Origin: Okapia johnstoni
Taxonomy: Eukaryota; Chordata; Mammalia; Artiodactyla; Giraffidae
Direction of reading: 5' to 3'
Length of the DNA: 64,000 bases
Assembly: GCA_024291935.2 (NCBI GenBank)
Contig: CM044320.1
Span: forward strand, 55,122,001 to 55,186,000
In this document: positions 13,201-20,995 of the stretch, one piece after another
Numbering within the stretch: the stretch's first letter is position 1
Layout of the letters: every line of letters begins with the position of its first letter
Position numbers and translations under genes: made by a program
Notes under the pieces: generated by a model
Told to the model about the DNA's origin: nothing
The model's input: only the letters and a program-made list of their open reading frames with translations
Database searches by the model: none

Positions 13201-16200
13201 GGGGATGAGTCCTACCAGCCTGAGATTTAACAAGCCCTCCAGGTGGTTCAATGCAGGTCTCTTCTAATTATTTCTTTTTTAATAGTCACATTATAGTTCA
13301 TGCTGCATAAATACCAGAATTCTTTCATTAGACCCCCGTGAAGGGCATTCTTTGGATTTCAGTTTTTTCTGGTACAAATGATGCTCTGGTAAACATGCTT
13401 TTGCCTGTGTCCTCACAGACGAGTGCTTTTGTTTCCGGGGGCTAGAGTCCAAGGGGTGAGGTTGTAAGGTTGGATGATACACAAACTTTTGGTTTTATAG
13501 ATGTTACAGATTTCTTTCCACAAAGGCTGTGCCAATTCATATTTCCACTGGCAACATATGAGAGTACCCATTTGCCTCCAGCCAGAGGTGGCATTGCTCT
13601 TGTAAAGCTTTTCCTATCTTAATAGGTGTAAAGTACAATGTTGCTTTAATTTGCATTTCCCTGACTGAAGCTGAGTTTAAGCATTTTTTGGTCATATTTT
13701 GATTTGTTCTTCCCTGGTTACTCTTCATATACTTGGCCCATTTTCCTATTTATTTGTTCTTTTCCCATCAGCTTATAAAAACCATCAATATTATTGGGAC
13801 ATTTCTATTGGTCCATTGGCTAAGACTTTGTACTTCCAATGCAGGGGGCCAAGGTTCAATCCCTGGGTAGGGAACGAGATCCCACTTGCCACAGGTAAAG
13901 TTCCTGCATGCTGCAGTATACCGAAAATAAGACCTGGCACAGCCAAGTAAAGAAATAAAAATTAAAAAAAAAAAAACCCTCAACAGTGCATGCTCATCCT
14001 GTGGGACATTCTGAAGGCTGGAGGGATTTATTTCTAAGTTACCCACATATGCTTATCAAATTCTCTCCTGGCTTGCTTCTGGGTAAGGAAGCAGGCTCAG
14101 CTGTGGTTGTTTATCACATGCTTTAAAAAAAAACAAACTATCAATATTATTGGACTTTCCCTGGTGTTCCTGTGGTTAAGACTCTGAGTTCCCAATGCAG
14201 GGGACATAGTTTCAGTCCCTGGTCAGGGAACTAAGATCCTGCATGCCTGGCCAAAAAAACCACAGCTATCATAAGTGCTAATCTTCTGAATGTTATCTTT
14301 GTTACAAGTTTTTTTTTTTTCCCTAATCTTTTTTTTCCCACTGACTTTGCGGCCCTCAAACTTCAGCTGTGCATCAGAAACAGTTGGAGAGCTTATTCAG
14401 TTCAGTTCAGTCACTCAGTCATGTCCGACTCTTTGCGACCTCATGGACTGCAGCACGCCACACTTCCCTGTCCATCACCAACTTCCGGAGCTTGCTCACA
14501 CTCATGTCCATCGAGTCGTAGATGTCATTAAACCTAGGTCAGAGAGCTTATTAAATGTACTGGGCACCACACTAAGAATTTCTGATTCAGCAAGTCTAGG
14601 GTGAGAGGCAAGAATTTGTATTTCTAACAAGTTCCCAGGTGTTGCTCCTGTTGCTGGTCCAGAGAGCATACTTTGGGAATCACTAGTTTTTGCTATATAC
14701 AAAAGTTTAACATTTGTATATAGTTAAATATATCTGCTTTTTTTTTTTACTTACAGCTTTCAAATTTCTTGTCTTAATTCAAAAGGTCTTCCCAGTCTAT
14801 ATATTGTTCATGTGGTCCCCAAGATCTATTTCATTGTTTTACATTTAAATGTATAATTACCGGGAATTTATGTTTGTATATGACATAAGATAGGGGTCCT
14901 ATTGTATTCCCTTGAAAGTATTCACCAGTTGTCCTAGCACCAAATTATTAAATAATCCATCCTTTTCCCGGGCTTCCCTGGTGGCTCAGCTGGTAAAAAA
15001 TCTGCCTGGAATGCCAGAGACCTGGGTTGGGATCCCTGGATTGGGAAGATCCCCTGGAGGAGGGCATGACAACACACTCTAGTCTTCTTGCCTGGAGAAT
15101 CCCATGGCAGAGGAGCCTGGAAGACTATAGTCCATGGGGTCGCAAAAAGTCAGACATGACTGAGCGACTAAGCACATCCTTTTCCCACTGAATTGAGATG
15201 CCACCTTTGTCATATAATAAACACTGGGATTTTTTTCTGTATCCTTTATCCTCTTCCAGTGATCATTGCATATGTTCCTATTTGAATAATGTTAAATTGA
15301 TTACAGTGGTTTTCATAGTATGTTCTAATATTTAATAAGATAAAACCTTCTCCACTCTTTTTCATACTTTTCTTTGCTTTTTTTGGCATCTGTTATTCTG
15401 TGTAAGTTTATGATCATTTTACCTAATTTTTAAAAATCTATGAGGGTGGGCTTTAATTGAAATTATGTTATACCTATATATTTGTTTAAGAGAATTGACT
15501 CCTTAAAACGTACAGTCTTTTCACCTAAGATGTATTTCTTTTCATGTTCTCAAATCTTTGTTATGTCCTTCAGTAGGATTTTAATTTTATGTAGATCTAT
15601 ACTTTTTATCATCATCTTTAGGTGCTTATTGATACACCGAAGAGAGGTTATTGATTTATGTTCATCTATTTTGTATACAGCTCACTTAGCAAATCTTCTT
15701 ATTACTGTTAGTAATTTTTTAACTTAAATCTCTTAGATTTTCTAGGTATACAGTTATATCACTGATGCAAAATAATAGTTCTCTTCTCCATTTCAATTTT
15801 ATGCCAGTTGTATCCCAGTTGTATTTCTTTGACTCCACTATGTAACAGGTTACCATAATTGCAGTGTTTTTAATGTGGGTTAATGCTTGCAGCTAAATTT
15901 TTGGTAATAGCCTTTAATACATGTAAGTAGTGTCTTTTTAGTCTCTATTTTACTTGTGATATTTTTTAAAATTTATTTTTTGGTTGTAACTCTCGGCTCT
16001 CAGAATCTTAGTTGCCCAACCAGGGATTGAACCCAGGCTCTGGCAGTGAAAGCTCTGAGTCATAGCCACTGGACCTCCAGAGAATTCCCTACTTCATGAT
16101 TTTTTTTTTTTTAAGTAAATGGCTGTTGGATTTTATAAAATGTCTTTTCAGCATCTAATATTACACTTTTTCCTTCAATTTTGACATATGTTTGTAGAGT

Positions 16201-19200
16201 TTCTGATTTTGAACAATCCCTACATTTGTGGAATAGACCTACTTGTTTATCAAGATGCATTTCTAGCTTCTCATTGCTTTTTTCCTTTTAAAATTGAGAT
16301 ATAAATTACAGACTATAAAAGTTTGCTTTCTTAGAGTATACTAGTCAGTAGTGTATATTTACAGAATTATGCAACCATCAGTGTTATCTAATTCCAGAAT
16401 GTTTTCATTACCTCAGAAAGAAACTCCGTACCCGTTAGTAGTCATTCCCCATTCTTCCTTCACCCTGGCCCCTGGCAACCACTGATATACACTTTCTGTA
16501 TCTATAGATTTGCCTATTCTGGATGTACTGTAAAAGTGGAAGCATATAGTAAATGTCTTATGTGTCTGGGCTTCCTTCACTTGGCATGTTTTCAGAGTTT
16601 ATTCATGTGTAGCAGGTATCAGTACTTCATCCTGTTTTATGACTGAATCATATTCCATTGTATGGACATGCCCCATTTTGTTTTCCGTTTATCAGTTGAT
16701 GGTCGTTTGAGTTGTTTCCGCCTTTTGGCTAATATGAATAATAATATTCATAGTATTATTGGTTAATACTGCTATGAACTTTTGTGCACAATTTTTGTGT
16801 GGACATGTGTTTTCATTTCTCTAGGGTATATACCTAGGAGTGAAATTGCTCGGTACCTATTAACTCTACATTTAAATTTTTGAGGAACTGCCAAACTGAC
16901 TGCCAAGGTCACTGTACCATTTTACATCCCCACCTGCGGAGTATAACATGTTATTCGGTCCTTTTAAAGTTGTAGCCATCTAAGTGGGTATGAAGTGGTA
17001 TCTCACTGTGACTTTGATTTGTATCTCCCTAGTGACTAGGGGCTTCCCTGGTGGATCAGCGGTAAAGAATCTGCCTAAAATGCAGGAGATGCAGGTTCGA
17101 TTCCTGAGTCAGGAAGATCACTTGGAGGAGGTAATGGCAACCCACTCCAATATTCTTGCCTGGAGAATCCCAGGGACAGAAGAGCATGGTGGGCTACAGT
17201 CCATGGGGTCGCAGAGTCAGACACAGTTGAGGGACTAAGCACAGCGCGGCAGTGACTAATGATGTTGAGCCTGTTGAATGTGCTTGTTGGCCATTTGTGT
17301 ATCTTCTTAGAGAAATATCTACTCAGATTCTTAGCCCATTTTAAAATTGGGTCACTTGAAGTGTAAGAGTTGTTAATATTTTTAAAATATTCTTAAATAT
17401 TTCTATTTTCTAAGGGGGCACTGAAATTGAAATTGATAGTCACTCAGTCATGTCTGACTCTTTGCAGCCCTATGGACTGTAGCCTGCCAGGCTTCTCTGT
17501 CCATAGAATTCTCTAGGCAAGAACACTGGAGTGGGTTGCCATTCCTTTCTCCCGGGGATTTTTTCCCACCCAGGGATCGAACCCGGGTCTCCTGCATTGC
17601 AGGCAGATTCTTTACCACCTGAGCCGCCAGGGAAGCCCCACACTCCAAACTTACTTGTATTTTGCTGAAAATTATCAGATCATCGGGTGAAATAATAGTC
17701 TCCAGGAAGTTAACATTTTTGTTTGTTTATTTCTGCTTGCATTAGAGAGTAACTCAGACATCTCCTCTACAAGTACCTAACCCGTCTTGGATGCACCACC
17801 AGTCATACCTCATGCAGCCTTCAGTGAGTGTTCAGAAGTGGGCAAAAGCCAAAGCAGCAATTTGATGTAAAAGAAAACAGTGGAAAAAAAAAAAAGATAA
17901 CAGTGGGATTTGATGAAAGGAGGTGTGGGTGTGAGTCCTGGCTCAGTCTCTTGTGTAACCAGGTCTGACCTTAAATTCTGTGAGTTTGCTATTCTTAGAC
18001 AAGGATGCCTCCAGACTGGTAGGCAGAGTGCATATTCCTGCTGCAGAGCCAGGTGGTTGTTTGCCTGTCATTTTCCAGGATTTTTAAATGTCTTCAGTGG
18101 TTCTGGTAGCCATGAACCACTGCTTCCTGCAGCCTCACAGGATGCTGCCAACTAACTTTGCCCTTTGTTGCTGCTTCTAGGGTTCAGTTCTGACACCAGG
18201 AATGGACCATCCCATTTCTCTCCAGCCTGCCTCCATGGTGGCACCTCTTACCCAGCAGTTGGGCCACCTCTCTCTCAGCAGCACGGGCACGGTAAAGCAG
18301 GATATTCCTCTTATAAACTCCTGCCACACAAGGAACACCTGTGTAAGACTCTTAGGTTTAAATACTCTTGGATAAGGATGGGAATCACTTCACTGTCATC
18401 AAGGACACACTCAGAAAAGGAGATGAACTGAAAAAGTGTCAGTCTGTGAGCGAGGAATACAGCCTTCTACTCTGAAACTCATTCTTTTTAACTGATTCCT
18501 AATCATGTAACTAAAGGATCAGTGCTTCTGTCTACATATTATCTAGTAGGGGTTCACACACATTTCTTGAAAGTCTTACCAGAATAGTAATAGGAAGAAT
18601 GGGTGAAGCCTGTTAGGTTTCTCGAAGCTCAGGTGCATTCTGGTTTGTGGAGGAGTGCTTAAAGCAGAGAGGGCAGTGCATTAAGAAAAAGCAGAAGATG
18701 GGAAAGAGGAGGAAAAGTAGTCATGTAGGTAGAAGTCTCTCTAAGCCAGTGTACTTCCGAGTCATCAGAAGTGCTTTTAAAAAGCACAGTTAAATTAGAA
18801 TCTCTGGAGAGGGAACACAGGCACTTATAGTTTTTAAAGCTCCCCAGGTGTTTTAATTGTAGCCAAGAATCACTGCTCTGAGCCTGTCAATGCATCTCAT
18901 TCCAGTATGTGCCAACAGCTGCAGCTATGCAAGGAGCTTACATCTCCCCGTACACCCCGGTGCCTTCTTCCAGTGTTTCAGTTGAGGTAAGAACTTTATA
19001 GTCTCTTGGGGTTGAAGACTGGAAAATGAACAGAGGCAGGTTTTCCACTGATCAAAATCTTCCTCTTGCAGTGATGCTGATTCTGTGTTCATAAGTAGCT
19101 GGTGGGTGTGTGAAGAATGTAGGAAGGAGAGACTTAGTCAGTGCCTTTGATTGAGGCCCTTCCTCTCATTTAGCCAGACAGCAGTTAATCCCAGGGTGCG

Positions 19201-19490
19201 GGCTTGCGTTGACCAGTGTGCCCTGGGATGAGGATAGGTAGCTCTAAAATTGGGGAAGTGATGCTGTGAGTATGCATGTGTATGTGTGCACTCGCACAGG
19301 TGTGTGGCAGTGGGTAGGTCGGGGAGGGCACTCAGCTTAGTGAGGCTGCTTCAGTGGGAGTTGAGGGAAGGATGCTCAGGGTGACTCGCCTGCCTTGCCT
19401 GTGGTACAGGAGAGTGGCAGCCAGCAAAATCAAGTGCCGGTGGATGCACCCTCAGACCATGGCGTCTACTCTTTCCAATTCAACAAGTAA
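4216..19490 (+). CDS. RBMS2: RBMS2, RNA-binding motif single-stranded-interacting protein 2 (3' part, 11 coding exons)
   Basis: RBMS/MSSP-family protein that binds single-stranded A/U-rich nucleic acid through two RRMs. Known members act on mRNA stability; that role is from family knowledge. Coding exons: 4216-4274, 5397-5488, 6895-7052, 11687-11766, 11898-12007, 12452-12498, 12657-12750, 17746-17823, 18181-18291, 18906-18986, 19410-19490. All borders are AG/GT and phases join without a break. The first base completes a proline codon, so the visible part is 329 residues plus stop; with about 78 upstream residues this gives 407, the human length as I remember it. RRM1 is present from the [11 protein letters not shown] segment, with RNP1 KCKGYGFVDF. 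RRM2 has RNP2 LYISNL and RNP1 SRGVGFARM. The C-terminal half is Pro/Ser/Gln-rich. The promoter and first exons lie left of the window. Identification is strong; RBMS1 and RBMS3 are excluded mainly by the neighbouring BAZ2A and the exact residues. Confidence 0.96.
4923..5200 (+). mobile_element. BOV-A2 SINE (two monomers) with (AGC)n tail
   Basis: Two related units (4923-5035, 5060-5180), each ending in gtcggacatgactgaagcg-like sequence. Tail agcagcagcagcagtagcag at 5181-5200. Confidence 0.9.
5323..5373 (+). repeat. 18-bp pyrimidine-rich tandem repeat upstream of an RBMS2 acceptor
   Basis: About 2.8 copies of the unit acctcctacctcccttac (5323-5340, 5341-5358, 5359-5373). The last copy ends in ccag, a decoy acceptor 23 nt upstream of the acceptor I use at 5396. 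Confidence 0.85.
5397..5488 (+). CDS. RBMS2: RBMS2 exon, end of RRM1
   Basis: Acceptor ttccag; donor AAAG|gtaagg. Encodes [17 protein letters not shown] and onward to QAQMAK (about residues 98-128): the second half of RNP1, the last helix and strand of RRM1. Confidence 0.95.
5489..6894 (+). other. RBMS2: RBMS2 intron without recognised repeats
   Basis: A 1.4-kb intron. I see no SINE, LINE or other gene in it. Open frames of up to about 120 codons here lack splice logic or recognisable protein and look like chance. Confidence 0.7.
6895..7052 (+). CDS. RBMS2: RBMS2 exon, RRM2
   Basis: Acceptor ccatag; donor CCAG|gtgagg. Encodes [19 protein letters not shown] to SRGVGFAR (about residues 129-181), with RNP2 (LYISNL) and most of RNP1 (SRGVGFAR). 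The final Arg codon is split with the next exon. Confidence 0.96.
7366..7575 (+). mobile_element. Bov-tA SINE with 10-bp target duplication
   Basis: Full head gggcttccctggtgactcag to cagacacgactgagcgaac. Flanked by tatctcattt at 7356-7365 and 7576-7585. Confidence 0.93.
8015..8375 (-). mobile_element. L1 3'-UTR fragment (ruminant type), antisense
   Basis: Includes aattaatttattttagttgg, tatacatgtgtcccccca and ctccatccccaccctatccc, the reversed 3' end of ruminant L1. Confidence 0.8.
8376..10800 (+). other. RBMS2: A/T-rich RBMS2 intron sequence
   Basis: Mostly unrecognised, A/T-rich. A weak MIR-like stretch lies near 10555-10650, and a C/D snoRNA-like arrangement at 10243-10322 is reported as a finding. 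No coding exon seen. Confidence 0.6.
10820..11083 (-). mobile_element. 5'-truncated L1 3' end, antisense, with 12-bp target duplication
   Basis: Pattern gaattacaatgtggttagtttcagg, split here as L1 3'-UTR words (agtttcaggtctacag, tatggtttattacagg). Flanked by gactcatgaaat at 10808-10819 and 11084-11095. Confidence 0.85.
11204..11313 (+). mobile_element. Short CHR-type SINE
   Basis: gggaaattccctggtggtgc head, gggttcgatccctggtcggg B-box region, agccaaaaaaacc tail. Confidence 0.85.
11687..11766 (+). CDS. RBMS2: RBMS2 exon, end of RRM2
   Basis: Acceptor ccttag; donor CCAG|gtgagg. Encodes [19 protein letters not shown] and TPPGVP (about residues 181-208), the last helix and strand of RRM2. Confidence 0.95.
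11898..12007 (+). CDS. RBMS2: RBMS2 exon, post-RRM2 linker
   Basis: Acceptor cggcag; donor CATG|gtaaga. Encodes [19 protein letters not shown] and on to [11 protein letters not shown] (about residues 208-244). The basic KKRQN patch follows the second RRM. Confidence 0.95.
12061..12179 (+). mobile_element. Short CHR-type SINE
   Basis: gggacttccatggcagttca head and ccctggccagggaactaaga body, A-rich tail, inside the short RBMS2 intron 12008-12451. Confidence 0.82.
12452..12498 (+). CDS. RBMS2: RBMS2 small exon
   Basis: 47-bp exon, acceptor tttctag, donor ATGG|gtaagg. Encodes [15 protein letters not shown] plus two bases of Gly (about residues 245-260). Confidence 0.94.
12657..12750 (+). CDS. 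RBMS2: RBMS2 exon, Pro/Ser-rich region
   Basis: Acceptor ctacag; donor TCAG|gtacgt. Encodes [19 protein letters not shown] to SPVTSYQ (about residues 260-291). It contains a perfect TGACGTCA at 12737-12744 inside the coding sequence. Confidence 0.95.
13098..13252 (+). repeat. MER20-like DNA-transposon relic
   Basis: ccaagtgtggtccctgtacc, agggactctgggggatgag and taacaagccctccaggtgg fit the MER20 (hAT-Charlie) consensus as remembered. Confidence 0.7.
13260..13780 (-). mobile_element. L1 3'-UTR relic, antisense
   Basis: Words such as gatgctctggtaaacatg, ccaattcatatttccactgg and ttaatttgcatttccctga are the reversed L1M 3' end. Confidence 0.7.
13797..13978 (+). mobile_element. CHR-type SINE with poly-A tail
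   Basis: acttccaatgcagggggcc, ccctgggtagggaacgaga, gcacagccaagtaaag, then A13. Confidence 0.78.
14152..14264 (+). mobile_element. Short CHR-type SINE
   Basis: ggactttccctggtgttcc head, cccaatgcaggggacatag, ggtcagggaactaagatcc. Confidence 0.83.
14360..14690 (-). repeat. MER20-like relic split by a BovB insertion
   Basis: Two halves (14360-14397 and 14542-14690) resume across the BovB piece with an 11-bp duplicated target. Words: gtgcatcagaaacag; tctaacaagttcccaggtg. Confidence 0.6.
14398..14541 (-). mobile_element. BovB 3'-end fragment, antisense, with 11-bp target duplication
   Basis: cagttcagttcagtcactca start and catgtccatcgagtcgtag are the reversed BovB tail. gagagcttatt at 14387-14397 and 14542-14552. 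Confidence 0.88.
14970..15174 (+). mobile_element. Bov-tA SINE with 12-bp target duplication
   Basis: gggcttccctggtggctcagc to gactgagcgactaagca. Flanked by catccttttccc at 14958-14969 and 15175-15186, inside an L1 relic. Confidence 0.95.
15971..16089 (-). mobile_element. Short CHR-type SINE, antisense
   Basis: atttattttttggttgtaac start; ccaaccagggattgaaccc; ends ctccagagaattccc. Confidence 0.75.
16285..17345 (-). mobile_element. L1M 3'-UTR relic, antisense, with nested Bov-tA
   Basis: ccctggcaaccactgatata, gcctattctggatgtactg, gggtatatacctaggagtg, then after the SINE gatgttgagcctgttgaatg. A well-recognised antisense L1M 3' end. Confidence 0.85.
17039..17250 (+). mobile_element. Bov-tA SINE nested in L1, 8-bp target duplication
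   Basis: ggggcttccctggtggatcag to cagttgagggactaagcac. Flanked by agtgacta at 17031-17038 and 17251-17258. Confidence 0.93.
17436..17639 (-). mobile_element. Bov-tA SINE, antisense
   Basis: cactcagtcatgtctgactc at the left, gagccgccagggaagcccc at the right: a complete reversed Bov-tA, 106 bp before an RBMS2 exon. Confidence 0.93.
17746..17823 (+). CDS. RBMS2: RBMS2 exon, Gln/His-rich region
   Basis: Acceptor gcattag; donor TTCA|gtgagt. 26 codons encoding [19 protein letters not shown] and SYLMQPS (about residues 292-317). It sits about 106 bp downstream of an inverted pair of Bov-tA SINEs. Confidence 0.94.
18181..18291 (+). CDS. RBMS2: RBMS2 exon
   Basis: Acceptor cttctag; donor CACG|gtaaag. 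37 codons encoding [19 protein letters not shown] to [10 protein letters not shown] (about residues 318-354). Confidence 0.94.
18745..18895 (+). repeat. MER20-like relic
   Basis: tagaatctctggagaggga, gctccccaggtgttttaat and aagaatcactgctctgag resemble MER20-type elements; diverged. Confidence 0.5.
18906..18986 (+). CDS. RBMS2: RBMS2 exon
   Basis: Acceptor ttccag; donor TGAG|gtaaga. 27 codons encoding [19 protein letters not shown] and PSSSVSVE (about residues 355-381). Confidence 0.94.
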
Positions 19491-19495
19491 CAGTG
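19410..19495 (+). CDS. RBMS2: RBMS2 last coding exon with stop
   Basis: Acceptor gtacag. Encodes [19 protein letters not shown] and YSFQFNK; TAA at 19488-19490. The exon runs five more bases to a donor (CAGTG|gtaaga) that opens a 3'-UTR intron. The stop is too close to that junction to be expected to trigger nonsense-mediated decay. Confidence 0.93.
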
Positions 19496-20764
19496 GTAAG
19501 AAACACACACCGAGGGCGGGGTGGGCTGAACAGCCTGAAATCAGACTGGTTCTCATGCTTGTCGCTCCCCCTCCCCACCCTCTCTGGCTTATGCCTCTTT
19601 TAGGGTTTCCCTCCCCATCTTTGTTGAATATAAAAGAATTCTTGGAGATGCTGATGCTCCAGACTCCAGAGGGCTGACCAGGAATACAGCCCTTCTGCGG
19701 GCCCAGCTGAGGACTAACACTTGGTCATCGGTTTTCACAGGCCTGGGCCTGGAAAAAGAAATCTCTGCACCCCTGCCCTCTGCTCTTCCTCCACTCCTGG
19801 TGGAGACTGGGGGGTGGGGGGGCTGCCACCTTTTTTGTGTGCTGCAGTCAAGGACATCAACAAAACTTTTTTTCTTTTGTGAAGAAAGTTTGCTGTTTTG
19901 CTTTTAACTGCAATATACTCTTATCCTACCCCAAAGAGACATGGTGCCTGGAACTTCTTCTCATCTTTGTGAAAAACCATTTTTGATGTGTTGGACTTAA
20001 TTTTTTACAAAAAAAAAAATTATTGCTTAAAAAAAAGATGTGGTGCTAGAACATTGATGGAGTCCTACGTGGGCCCTTCTTATTGAGTTTAGCAGTGGAC
20101 TTTTTTTGTGGGGAGGTGTGTGTAAGAATACACTTTCAATGTTTTGTTTTATAAAGCTCTTAGATCACGCATCCCATCTCTTCTTTACATATGTTTTATG
20201 CCTTCTTTTTCTCATCCAGATTGTTCTTTTTCTCTTTTCCATACAGCAGAACCTGCTTACTTTAACCTCTTTACAGCTTTTAATTTTGTGAATTTCTTTT
20301 TTGAATGAAATTTCCTATGGAATTTGGAGGGGCGGGGGAAGGAACGGGTAGAACCCTAAGCAGGCAGTGGAAGCGGCTTTTCCTCCCTCTGCCCTCTGGA
20401 AGCAGAGCCTTGACCTCGGCTGACTAAGGAGACATTTCCACAGCCTTTGGAAGCCATCTTTGATCCAAATTGGGATGAAGACTAGGTTTTCCCTGGGAAG
20501 TTCCAGAGGAACAGACCTACTGACTTCTAATTCTTCTCACTGCCGAGGCCAGCACCACACCCTCTGAGAAAATGTCTTCTTCAGCTACAGCTTTTCAGGA
20601 ATACCTGCTTTTCTGTTTCTCGGAGGATCTTTTCTGCCCTGGGTCTCAGGGCCTCTCTCTTCCCTGTCGCATGTCATTGCCATGCTCAGAGCCTTTGCAT
20701 TTGTGACCTTGCTGAATCCACTTAGGTTCCTTCCCCACCGTGGACCATCAGCTGCTTCACCTTT

Positions 20765-20995
20765 AGACCAGTGATTCCCAGAGAGGTGGTTTTGTTCCCT
20801 AGAGGCCATATGGCAGTCTCTGGAGACATTTTTTGATGGTCCTGTCTGGGCGTGAGGCTGTGTGCTACTGCCATCTAGTGGCTGAAGACTAGGGTTCATC
20901 CTGTAGTGCACAAGAGAGACCTGGCTCCCCCCACCAAAGAATTCTGTTGACTCAAAATGTCAGTAGTGCCACGGCTAGGAAACCTTGATGAAGAC
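20765..20995 (+). repeat. MER5A-like hAT relic within RBMS2 3' UTR
   Basis: agaggtggttttgttcccta, ctggagacattttttgatgg, gccatctagtggctgaaga, and tcaaaatgtcagtagtgcc match MER5A. It would be part of the mature mRNA. Confidence 0.8.

Larger units (their letters stand above)
14740..16280 (-). mobile_element. L1 ORF2-region relic, antisense, interrupted by two SINEs
   Basis: Diverged reversed L1 ORF2 end (ttctaggtatacagttatatc, aacaatccctacatttgtgg). Interrupted by Bov-tA at 14970-15174 and a CHR SINE at 15971-16089. Confidence 0.65.

Noticed and set aside
19354..19677. 107-codon + strand frame over the last RBMS2 coding exon
   Set aside because: Different frame from the conserved RBMS2 C-terminus and reads through the splice donor.
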